This document shows positions 1-4,671 of a DNA stretch of 5,484 nt, piece by piece. The position numbers and the translations under genes are program-made. The notes under the pieces were generated by a model. It searched no databases and had not been told where the DNA came from. It saw only the letters and a list, made by a program, of their open reading frames with translations. Numbering within the stretch: the first letter of the stretch is position 1; every line of letters begins with the position of its first letter. This DNA comes from Acidobacteriota bacterium (GTDB lineage Bacteria > Acidobacteriota > Aminicenantia > Aminicenantales > Saccharicenantaceae), in contig DMVN01000116.1 in NCBI GenBank assembly GCA_003476685.1, positions 1 to 5,484 on the forward strand, written 5' to 3'.

Positions 1-1144
1 CTCCTATCCAGACGATTTCTTCTTCCGCTTTATTCTGGCTCAGGGCATAGTCGGCAATTTCCTGGAAGGAATCCCTGGTGATGTCGCGTCCACCCAGCCC
101 GGCGATGAAGCCGAAAATCAGGGGTTGGGCCGGCTGACCATAAAGAGCTGATTTAACTTCCTGGTAGAAGATTCCGTGATGTCCGTATGAAATATTGCGG
201 TCGAGAACAGCCACCCTCTTGACCCTTGATAGGGCTGACCTGACTTTTTCAAAGGGGAAGGGACGGAAGAGCTTAATCCTGAGGTTTCCGGCCTTGATGC
301 CTTTTTCCCGCAGTTCGTCCACTGCCACCCTGGCCGTGTAACCGGCGGTTCCGGAAGTGACGAAAACCAGTTCAGCATCATGGCAAAGATACTCTTCCAC
401 CTGTCCCAGGTAGCGGCCAAACATCTTTTCGTATTCCTTACCCGTTTCTTCCACCAGGGCTGGCACTTTTTCCATGTCTTTCTGGAGTTTGTAGCGGAGT
501 TCCATGTAATGCTCGGGGGAGGTCAGGCCGCCGAAGGCGTGGGGGTCAGCGGGAGTCAGCCGCCAGGGGGGACTGAACGGAGGCAGGAAGCGGTCAACTT
601 TTTCCTGCTCGGGAATCTCAACCACCTCATAAGTGTGGGAGAGAGCGAAAGCATCCAGGATAATCATGCTGGGAATCATCATCTTTTCCGAGACCTTAAA
701 AGCCTGGATTACGGTGTCAAGAACTTCCTGGTTGGAAGAGCAATAGAACTGAATCCAGCCGGTATCCCTTTCGGACAGGCTATCGTTCTGGTCGGTCCAG
801 ATGCTCCAGCCGGGAGCCATGGCCCGGTTGATGTTGCCCATAACTACCGGCATCCTTCCGCCCGCAGCCCAGTGCAGCATTTCGTGCATCAGGGCCAGTC
901 CCTGGGCCGAGGTGGCGGTAAAAGTCCTGGCCCCGGCCAGAGAAGCTCCCAGACAGGCGGCCATGGCTGAATGCTCTGATTCCACCTTGATGAACTGGGC
1001 CTTCAGGGTGCCGTCGGCGCACATTTCCGACAGCAGCTCCACCACCTGGGTCTGGGGGGTGATGGGGTAGGCGGCGATTACCTGAGCCCTTGATAACATC
1101 GCCCCGTAGGACAGGGCGTGATTTCCCATTATTACTTTTTTCAT
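1..1144 (-). CDS. porA: Pyruvate:ferredoxin oxidoreductase, alpha subunit (C-terminus beyond left edge)
   Basis: Alpha subunit of a four-subunit 2-oxoacid:ferredoxin oxidoreductase. It would act in the cytoplasm with PorG, PorD and PorB to convert pyruvate and CoA into acetyl-CoA and CO2 while reducing ferredoxin. The window holds 381 codons; the family is usually about 390-400 residues, so only a short tail is missing. Visible landmarks are the YPITPQT motif (about residues 26-32), where the Thr corresponds to the substrate/TPP-site Thr of PFOR domain I, then KVESEHSAM (53-61), the run from GARTFTATSAQGL (71-83) into NINRAMAPGW (104-113), and a C-terminal domain II containing RIKLFRPFPFE and DRNISYG. 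The ATG start is preceded by GAGGAGG (1149-1155) and overlaps the porD stop as ATGA, giving translational coupling. porB is expected next, beyond position 1. The paralogous 2-oxoisovalerate (Vor) or 2-oxoglutarate (Kor) enzymes are alternatives; gene order and sequence favour pyruvate. Confidence 0.93.
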   Translation of the reverse strand, partial: MKKVIMGNHALSYGAMLSRAQVIAAYPITPQTQVVELLSEMCADGTLKAQFIKVESEHSAMAACLGASLAGARTFTATSAQGLALMHEMLHWAAGGRMPVVMGNINRAMAPGWSIWTDQNDSLSERDTGWIQFYCSSNQEVLDTVIQAFKVSEKMMIPSMIILDAFALSHTYEVVEIPEQEKVDRFLPPFSPPWRLTPADPHAFGGLTSPEHYMELRYKLQKDMEKVPALVEETGKEYEKMFGRYLGQVEEYLCHDAELVFVTSGTAGYTARVAVDELREKGIKAGNLRIKLFRPFPFEKVRSALSRVKRVAVLDRNISYGHHGIFYQEVKSALYGQPAQPLIFGFIAGLGGRDITRDSFQEIADYALSQNKAEEEIVWIG

Positions 1145-1440
1145 TTTTCCTCCTCAACCATGGCAATGCATTTCTGCGGGCATTCTTCGGCACAAATTCC
1201 GCAGCCTTTGCAGTAGTCGTAGTTGACCTGCGGCCAGTCATCAACGATGTCAATGGAGGCATCGGGACAGAATTTCCAGCAGAGGCCGCACTTGATACAC
1301 CGGGAGAGGTCTATCACCGGCTTGATGTTGCGCCAGGCTCCGGTCTTGTTGTAAAGCATCGACCCGAGCGACATCGGCACCGCCGGCATTTCTTTTTCTG
1401 AGTTGAAAACGATTTTTTTTGCCTCTTTCTTCTTGCTCAT
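1141..1440 (-). CDS. porD: Pyruvate:ferredoxin oxidoreductase, delta subunit (2x[4Fe-4S] ferredoxin)
   Basis: A 99-residue ferredoxin-like subunit that carries electrons from the catalytic PorA/PorB core to external ferredoxin. Two 4Fe-4S motifs are visible: C48-x2-C51-x2-C54-x3-C58-P and C77-x2-C80-x2-C83-x3-C87-P. Each cluster would take three cysteines from one motif and the fourth from the other. A basic N-terminus (MSKKKEAKK) and the GAWRNIKPVID stretch before the first motif are typical of PorD. An in-frame TTG at 1455 and an ATG at 1443 also exist, but AAGGAGG (1446-1452) lies 5 nt before the ATG at 1440 and only 2 nt before the one at 1443, so 1440 is chosen. The gene starts 11 nt after porG ends, and its TGA overlaps the porA ATG. 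An extra cysteine, C91, follows the second motif where the family usually has a small residue such as Ala. Confidence 0.95.
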   Translation of the reverse strand: MSKKKEAKKIVFNSEKEMPAVPMSLGSMLYNKTGAWRNIKPVIDLSRCIKCGLCWKFCPDASIDIVDDWPQVNYDYCKGCGICAEECPQKCIAMVEEEK

Positions 1441-1445
1441 CATTT

Positions 1446-1452
1446 CCTCCTT
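1446..1452 (-). promoter_or_regulatory. Ribosome binding site that decides the porD start
   Basis: AAGGAGG, a near-perfect Shine-Dalgarno, sits 5 nt before the ATG at 1440 and overlaps the porG stop codon. It lies inside the longer reading that would start with TTG at 1455, so that longer start is unlikely. Confidence 0.8.
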
Positions 1453-1994
1453 CAAGCCCGCTCGTAAGCTTCGATGGCTGCCTTGATGTTGTCCTCGGCC
1501 TTGAGCGGGACGCCTTCCCTGATGGCTGCCACCAGCGACTCCAGACTGGTCAGTTTCAGGATCTTGGTTACCGCCCCGGTGATGGCCGTGTTAACTATGG
1601 GGGCGGCCAGTGTTCCCAGCCGGTACTTCACCGCAATTTCTGTGGCATCGATGGTGAAAACTTTGAACTGACCAGGAAACTTGAAGTGTTGCGGCGGTTT
1701 GTCGCTGTTGATGATGATGTAGCCCCCGTCTTTAAGCCCTTCGGTCACATCGATGGCTTCCACCAGAGTGGGGTCAACCACCACCACGTGGTCCGGGTTG
1801 TAGATTTTGCTCTTATCATAGATGGGTTTATTATCAATACGGATAAAAGCAAAAACCGGGGCTCCGCGTCTTTCCACCCCGAACTCCGGATAGGCCTGGA
1901 CATAATTGCCTTCCTTGGCCAGGGCATCAGCCAGTATCTTGGAGGCGACCACCGTTCCCTGGCCTCCTCGTCCATGGAAGCGAATCTCAATCAT
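1452..1994 (-). CDS. porG: Pyruvate:ferredoxin oxidoreductase, gamma subunit
   Basis: Gamma subunit (PFOR domain III type) of the POR complex, 180 residues, the usual length for this family. The N-terminus carries the diagnostic RFHGRGGQGTVVAS segment (about residues 5-18), with GRGGQG at 8-13, followed by AYPEFGVERRGAPV (34-47) and AFIRIDNKPI, all characteristic of PorG/VorG. The longer reading from a TTG at 2012 would add six residues across the Shine-Dalgarno itself. The ATG at 1994 has AAGGAG (2001-2006) six nucleotides upstream and begins directly with the conserved MIEIRFHGRGG, so it is preferred. It is the first gene of the operon; porD follows after 11 nt. Transcription probably starts near 2232, from the promoter at 2239-2267, leaving a long leader. 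Gamma subunits are shared between POR and VOR in some archaea, so substrate assignment rests on the whole operon. Confidence 0.94.
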   Translation of the reverse strand: MIEIRFHGRGGQGTVVASKILADALAKEGNYVQAYPEFGVERRGAPVFAFIRIDNKPIYDKSKIYNPDHVVVVDPTLVEAIDVTEGLKDGGYIIINSDKPPQHFKFPGQFKVFTIDATEIAVKYRLGTLAAPIVNTAITGAVTKILKLTSLESLVAAIREGVPLKAEDNIKAAIEAYERA

Positions 1995-2000
1995 CTGCTT

Positions 2001-2006
2001 CTCCTT
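2001..2006 (-). promoter_or_regulatory. Ribosome binding site that decides the porG start
   Basis: AAGGAG lies six nucleotides before the ATG at 1994. It falls within the alternative TTG-initiated extension and therefore argues against that extension. Confidence 0.75.
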
Positions 2007-2008
2007 TT

Positions 2009-2203
2009 TCAAAAGATATGGTCTGGAGTTGGTATGAGATATATTGTCCCTGAGTTTTCAGGGCCAATGGTTGCCGCTGGGGCTGGGCTGATGAAGCTAT
2101 CCGGCCGGATGACTGACCGGATTGAGCCAGGAGTTTCCAACCTGAAGCGGCTGCTTAAAGAAAAAAATTCCCTTCTTAATGCCGCTTTTATGTTTGAGTC
2201 CAT
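2009..2203 (-). CDS. Possible 64-residue leader ORF, doubtful
   Basis: An ATG at 2203, about 29 nt after the predicted por transcription start, opens a 64-codon frame. It ends in TGA only 14 nt before the porG ATG and just upstream of its Shine-Dalgarno, a geometry that would suit a leader peptide or a small coupled gene. Against it, no Shine-Dalgarno precedes the ATG (the upstream bases are A/T only apart from one G), the protein is rich in Pro, Ser and Ile with no domain I recognise, and the opposite strand is also open. I list it because its placement is suggestive; it is more likely non-coding. Confidence 0.2.
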   Translation of the reverse strand: MDSNIKAALRREFFSLSSRFRLETPGSIRSVIRPDSFISPAPAATIGPENSGTIYLIPTPDHIF

Positions 2204-2207
2204 CTAA
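2034..2207 (+). CDS. Possible 57-residue ORF antisense to the por leader, doubtful
   Basis: An ATG at 2034 with GGAG about 5 nt upstream opens a 57-codon frame ending in TAA at 2205-2207. The product has a hydrophobic, Gly-rich N-terminal part (GPMVAAGAGLM) and a charged helical C-terminal part (NLKRLLKEKNSLL), and its composition is somewhat more protein-like than the opposite-strand frame. I see no plus-strand promoter; one would have to lie within porG. The product is not recognised. It could be a gene remnant, a small antisense gene, or chance. Confidence 0.18.
   Translation: MRYIVPEFSGPMVAAGAGLMKLSGRMTDRIEPGVSNLKRLLKEKNSLLNAAFMFESI
2048..2063 (-). other. Short perfect hairpin in the por leader
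   Basis: CCCTGA and TCAGGG form a 6-bp stem around a 4-nt loop, about 55 nt upstream of the porG start. No U-run follows on the minus strand, so it is not a terminator. It could be part of the leader fold. Confidence 0.45.
2145..2187 (-). other. Long stem-loop in the por leader
   Basis: The outer arms AAGCGGC and GCCGCTT pair perfectly over 7 bp. After a small asymmetric internal loop, TTAAGAA pairs with TTCTTTAA through one bulged T, giving roughly 14 paired positions around a loop containing GGGAA and U residues on the minus strand. It starts about 45 nt into the predicted transcript. On the minus strand it is followed by CAGGTTGG rather than a U-run, so it does not look like an intrinsic terminator. 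On the plus strand a few T residues follow. Confidence 0.5.
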
Positions 2208-2238
2208 TTAATAAAATTTTTTATAAAGATTAGGATTC

Positions 2239-2267
2239 AGTTTATGCTTAACCCCCACTCATGTCAA
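2239..2267 (-). promoter_or_regulatory. Sigma70-type promoter of the por operon
   Basis: On the minus strand a perfect -35 TTGACA (2262-2267) is separated by exactly 17 nt from TAAACT (2239-2244), one mismatch from TATAAT at the fourth position and one at the fifth. The next bases are GAATCC, then an AT-rich stretch. Transcription would start near 2232 and read into porG. The spacing and position make this a strong prediction. Confidence 0.8.
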
Positions 2268-2278
2268 GAATTACCTTG

Positions 2279-2337
2279 GGCCACCGCCGGTGAAAATAAG
2301 TCTGAGTCTTTTCCTGACTGTTATCACCCGGCTGGCC
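2279..2337 (-). terminator. Large imperfect inverted repeat after the thiC operon (candidate terminator)
   Basis: Starting five bases after the last stop of the thiC-nuclease operon, GGCCA-CCGG-TGA on one arm pairs with TCA-CCGG-TGGCC on the other, interrupted by small bulges. The intervening roughly 30 nt contain a further short AGTC/GACT pairing. It ends just upstream of the por promoter, so it separates the two operons. There is no U-run after the stem on the minus strand, so intrinsic termination is uncertain. It could instead protect the mRNA 3' end or bind a protein. Confidence 0.4.
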
Positions 2338-2341
2338 ATCA

Positions 2342-3211
2342 TTACCGGGGCTGGGGTGCCGGCTTTTTTTCCCGGAGGTTGTGGTAAAGGTTCTTTAGCA
2401 TCAGGGCATCGGCTTCAAGCGACGGGCTCTCACAGATTACAGTCCCCGACACTCCAGCGTCATCCAGAGCCTGGAGCCATTCGTCAAAGCGGAGGTCGGA
2501 TTCTTCCAGGTTCAGATGTTTGAGTTCTCCGGTCTGGTTGTATTTGACCCCGGAAATATGAATATGAGCCTGCTTGAGAGCCAGGCGGCCGAGCTTCTTT
2601 TCCACCTTTTTCAGCACCTGGTAGAAATCCCGGTAGGAATTGACCCGGCCCTCCCGGGCAAAAATATGGGCAAAATCCAGGCAGGGAAAAAGCCCTTCAA
2701 GTTCCCGGCACAGGCTAAGTACTTCATCCAGGCTACCGAACTGCTTTTTCTTGCCCATGGTCTCAATTCTCAACCTGGCCGCAATTTTTTCCGAACGGGC
2801 GATGGACAGGATTTCCCGCAGGGAATCCTTTATGTTGAGGTAGGTTTCTTCCGGAGTCTTCAGTCCGTAATAACCAGCATGGAAAACCAGGTCGGTGGCC
2901 CCGGCTGCCGCCGCCAGCCGCAGGGAATTTAACAGCAGGTCCTGGCTCTGCATCCTCTTGCCCCGGTCCTCGGCATTGAGATTGATGAAATAAGGGGCAT
3001 GAGCACTGAGCCTGATTTGATGACGGCGGGAGGCCTGCTTTACCTGGCTGGCGGTTTCCGGACCCATTTTCAGGCCCTGGACAAATTCAAGCTCCAGGGC
3101 TTCCAGGCCTGACTGCAGCACATGTTCGACCGCCCGGAGAGAGGAGTCTTCAGGGCAGGAATGGGGGATTCCGGCCACGCCGAACAGCAGGCCCTCAGGA
3201 ACAGGTGTCAT
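2342..3211 (-). CDS. Endonuclease IV-family TIM-barrel protein (archaeal-type Nfo homologue)
   Basis: A 289-residue member of the AP endonuclease family 2 / xylose-isomerase-like TIM barrels; E. coli Nfo has about 285. By family knowledge, true Nfo cleaves DNA 5' of abasic sites with three zinc ions. Most metal ligands of E. coli Nfo have visible counterparts: H71 in SAHAPYF, H111 in VFHAGYY, E150 in RIETMGK, D179 and H182 in LDFAH, H218 in HIHISG, and E261 in VICESP. The Asp-x-His pair of the third zinc (D229/H231 in E. coli) is not preserved; here the segment reads GELKHL (E229, H232). The overall pattern resembles the archaeal-type proteins annotated deoxyribonuclease IV. The start at 3211 is chosen because GGAGAGG lies 6 nt upstream; the in-frame ATG at 3226 lacks a Shine-Dalgarno. 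It overlaps the 3' end of thiC by 17 nt, so it is cotranscribed and probably coupled. DNA repair activity is inferred; a sugar isomerase-like role cannot be excluded. Confidence 0.75.
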   Translation of the reverse strand: MTPVPEGLLFGVAGIPHSCPEDSSLRAVEHVLQSGLEALELEFVQGLKMGPETASQVKQASRRHQIRLSAHAPYFINLNAEDRGKRMQSQDLLLNSLRLAAAAGATDLVFHAGYYGLKTPEETYLNIKDSLREILSIARSEKIAARLRIETMGKKKQFGSLDEVLSLCRELEGLFPCLDFAHIFAREGRVNSYRDFYQVLKKVEKKLGRLALKQAHIHISGVKYNQTGELKHLNLEESDLRFDEWLQALDDAGVSGTVICESPSLEADALMLKNLYHNLREKKPAPQPR

Positions 3212-4499
3212 CAGCCTCTCCACCATTGAGGAACTCGCCGACTATCTTCATGGCACAGAACTCGCCACACATGGAGCAGGCTTTGGTCCGGGATTTCCGC
3301 CTCCGCCGGATTTCGGCAAATTTATCGGGGTCCAGACAGAGTTCTTGCTGCTTATCCCAGTCCAGTTTCTTCCTGGCCCGGGAAATCTCGGCATCCCTGG
3401 CCAGGGCCCCGGGATAACCCTTAACTATATCCGCCGCATGGGCGGCAATCCGGGAGGCAATCAATCCTTCCTTGACATCCTCTATGGTGGGTAAACCCAG
3501 GTGTTCGGCCGGGGTTACATAACAGAGAAAATCGGCTCCGGCTGCCGCGGCCAGGGCTCCGCCTATGGCTGAAACGATGTGATCATATCCCGGAGCAATA
3601 TCGGTAACCAGCGGTCCCAGGACATAAAAAGGCGCTTCCTGGCATAGCCTTTTCTGCAACTGCATGTTCATGGCAACCTGGTCCAGGGGGACGTGCCCCG
3701 GGCCTTCGACCATAGCCTGGACTCCGGCTTCTCTGGCCTGCTGGACCAGTTCTCCCAGGGTCAGCAATTCTTCTATCTGGGGCCGGTCGCTGGCGTCGAG
3801 AACCGAGCCCGGTCTCAGCCCATCTCCCAGGCTGATGGTGAAATCATATTTTCTGGCCAGTTCCAGCAGGCGGTCAAAACGGGCATAGAGCGGATTCTCT
3901 TGTTCGTTGTAAAGCATCCAGGCTAAGTGAAAAGCTCCCCCGCGGGAGACGATGTCGGCCACCCGACCCTGTTTTTTCAATCGCTCGACCGCCTTCAGGG
4001 TCAGACCGCAGTGAACCGTCATGAAATCAACCCCTTCTCTGGCCTGGGCTTCAATCACCGCAAACAGGTCGTCCTCGGTCATGCGGACTATTGAACCCCG
4101 GCGGGAAATGGCTTCGATGGCCGCCTGGTAAACCGGCACAGTTCCCAGGGGCAGGGGGGAGAGGGCCAGCAATTTTTTTCTGATGGTTTTAATATCGCCG
4201 CCGGTGCTCAGGTCCATGACGGCGTCGGCCCCGTACCTCAGGCTTATCTTCAGCTTGGCGATTTCACTCTTCAAGTCCGGATAATCGCGGGAAGTGCCCA
4301 GGTTGACGTTGACCTTGGTCCGCATTCTCAGACCGATGGCCGCCGGACGGGTGGGGGAATGGTAACGGTTGTAAGGAATAACCACCTTACCCGAAGCAAT
4401 CAGAGATAGCAGCTCTTCCGGGTCCAGGTGTTCTTCTCTGGCCAGTTTTTTTACCAGGGGAGGAAAAACTCCTTTCCTGGCCTTGTCAACGAGGGTCAT
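3195..4499 (-). CDS. thiC: Phosphomethylpyrimidine synthase ThiC (short form)
   Basis: Radical SAM enzyme that rearranges aminoimidazole ribotide (AIR) to HMP-phosphate, the pyrimidine half of thiamine. Length is 434 residues, matching the short ThiC class of anaerobes and archaea, which lacks the extra N-terminal domain of the E. coli type. Landmarks in order are TKVNVNLGTS (61-70), MDLSTGGDI (95-103), TVHCGLT (161-167), VSRGG (184-188), SLGDGLRPG (223-231), VEGPGHVP (264-271), GPLVTDIAPGYDH (295-307), and YVTPAEHLGLP (327-337). H269 and H333 match the conserved metal-site histidines. The SAM-cluster cysteines are C408, C411 and C415 (CX2CX3C, near the C-terminus). It is first in its operon; the ATG at 4499 gives the family N-terminus, although the Shine-Dalgarno is weak (AAGAAAG). 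The BzaA/B/F 5-hydroxybenzimidazole synthases are close ThiC paralogues using the same substrate. No bza or cob gene is adjacent, so ThiC is preferred, but distinguishing them needs a phylogeny. Confidence 0.92.
   Translation of the reverse strand: MTLVDKARKGVFPPLVKKLAREEHLDPEELLSLIASGKVVIPYNRYHSPTRPAAIGLRMRTKVNVNLGTSRDYPDLKSEIAKLKISLRYGADAVMDLSTGGDIKTIRKKLLALSPLPLGTVPVYQAAIEAISRRGSIVRMTEDDLFAVIEAQAREGVDFMTVHCGLTLKAVERLKKQGRVADIVSRGGAFHLAWMLYNEQENPLYARFDRLLELARKYDFTISLGDGLRPGSVLDASDRPQIEELLTLGELVQQAREAGVQAMVEGPGHVPLDQVAMNMQLQKRLCQEAPFYVLGPLVTDIAPGYDHIVSAIGGALAAAAGADFLCYVTPAEHLGLPTIEDVKEGLIASRIAAHAADIVKGYPGALARDAEISRARKKLDWDKQQELCLDPDKFAEIRRRRKSRTKACSMCGEFCAMKIVGEFLNGGEADDTCS
3215..3221 (-). 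promoter_or_regulatory. Ribosome binding site that decides the nuclease-family gene start
   Basis: GGAGAGG lies inside the 3' end of thiC, with GGAG six nucleotides before the ATG at 3211. It favours this start over the ATG at 3226, which has no comparable site. Confidence 0.65.
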
Positions 4500-4512
4500 G
4501 GATTTGACTTTC

Positions 4513-4529
4513 TTATCAGGATGTTATCA
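4513..4529 (-). promoter_or_regulatory. Tandem TGATAA repeats in the thiC leader
   Basis: Two copies of TGATAA on the minus strand (4524-4529 and 4513-4518) are spaced 11 bp start to start, one helical turn, just after the predicted thiC transcription start. This geometry would suit a repressor operator, but six-base repeats are short and chance is a real possibility. Confidence 0.2.
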
Positions 4530-4536
4530 AGAATTC

Positions 4537-4565
4537 AGTATAGTTTAGCCATAATACCCTGTCAA
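4537..4565 (-). promoter_or_regulatory. Near-consensus sigma70-type promoter of thiC
   Basis: On the minus strand TTGACA (4560-4565) and TATACT (4537-4542) are separated by exactly 17 nt; only one base departs from consensus. Transcription would begin near 4530, giving a leader of about 30 nt before the thiC ATG. A leader this short cannot hold a TPP riboswitch aptamer, which needs roughly 100 nt. Confidence 0.85.
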
Positions 4566-4573
4566 GGAAACCA

Positions 4574-4601
4574 GACCGGCCGGGTATCTCTCTGGCCGGT
4601 C
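4574..4601. repeat. GC-rich perfect inverted repeat upstream of the thiC promoter
   Basis: GACCGGCC (4574-4581) and GGCCGGTC (4594-4601) are perfect 8-bp inverted arms around a 12-nt spacer, beginning 8 nt upstream of the thiC -35 box in the divergent intergenic region. No T-run follows on either strand, so it is not a clear intrinsic terminator, and convergent termination would make no sense between divergent genes. It could be an operator for a dimeric regulator of thiC, of the plus-strand gene, or of both. Confidence 0.45.
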
Positions 4602-4649
4602 GGCGTCAAATCTGATTAAAATAATAGCGGTAAATTTACAAACGCCCCG

Positions 4650-4664
4650 AATGCTGGTAGCATT
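4650..4664 (+). promoter_or_regulatory. Small hairpin just upstream of the plus-strand gene start
   Basis: AATGCT and AGCATT form a 6-bp stem with a GGT loop, ending 7 nt before the ATG at 4672 and abutting the only candidate Shine-Dalgarno (AAGGA, 4667-4671). If transcribed, it could affect ribosome access. The stem is short and AT-containing, so the effect may be small. Confidence 0.3.
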
Positions 4665-4671
4665 TTAAGGA

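Larger units (their letters stand above)
1995..2232 (-). promoter_or_regulatory. Long structured 5' leader of the por operon
   Basis: Between the predicted transcription start (about 2232, inferred from the -10 box) and porG lie roughly 235 nt with no recognised gene. The stretch begins very AT-rich (about 2205-2230), then holds a long stem-loop (2145-2187), a 12-bp perfect palindrome ATCCGGCCGGAT (2099-2110) and a 6-bp hairpin (2048-2063). It matches no riboswitch class that I recognise, and no hairpin is followed by a U-run on the minus strand, so a simple attenuator is not evident. Open frames exist on both strands (described separately). The leader may be a cis-regulatory RNA, an unstructured long UTR, or the remnant of a lost gene. 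Confidence 0.4.

Noticed and set aside
380..970. A 196-codon plus-strand open frame opposite porA.
   Set aside because: The minus strand encodes a full-motif PorA across the same bases; the plus frame has low-complexity His/Gly-rich composition and no Shine-Dalgarno.
1090..1100. TTGATAACATC on the plus strand within porA, matching the minus-strand sequence in the thiC leader (4520-4530).
   Set aside because: An 11-bp match is expected by chance several times in a window of this size, and one copy is inside coding sequence.
780..1262. A 160-codon minus-strand frame overlapping porA and porD in another phase.
   Set aside because: It conflicts with two genes carrying diagnostic motifs, and its product looks like a shifted translation rich in Arg, Gly and Pro.
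1438..1455. Possible longer PorD beginning with TTG at 1455, overlapping the porG stop.
   Set aside because: The strong Shine-Dalgarno AAGGAGG lies inside that extension and is correctly spaced for the ATG at 1440.
2145..2187. The leader stem-loop as an intrinsic terminator for plus-strand transcripts.
   Set aside because: Only a short broken T stretch follows on the plus strand, there is no plus-strand gene with support, and the predicted stop of the doubtful plus ORF lies beyond it.
1419..2207. A 262-codon plus-strand open frame opposite porG and the por leader.
   Set aside because: It lies antisense to the clearly coding porG and has no recognisable domain or consistent start; long antisense frames are common in DNA of this composition. 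Only its last 57 codons, outside porG, are listed as doubtful.
3240..3280. ThiC cluster motif CX2CX3C, one residue shorter than the CX2CX4C of E. coli-type ThiC.
   Set aside because: The reading frame is intact on both sides, and to my knowledge the short ThiC class normally has this spacing, so it is a class trait and not an error or novelty.
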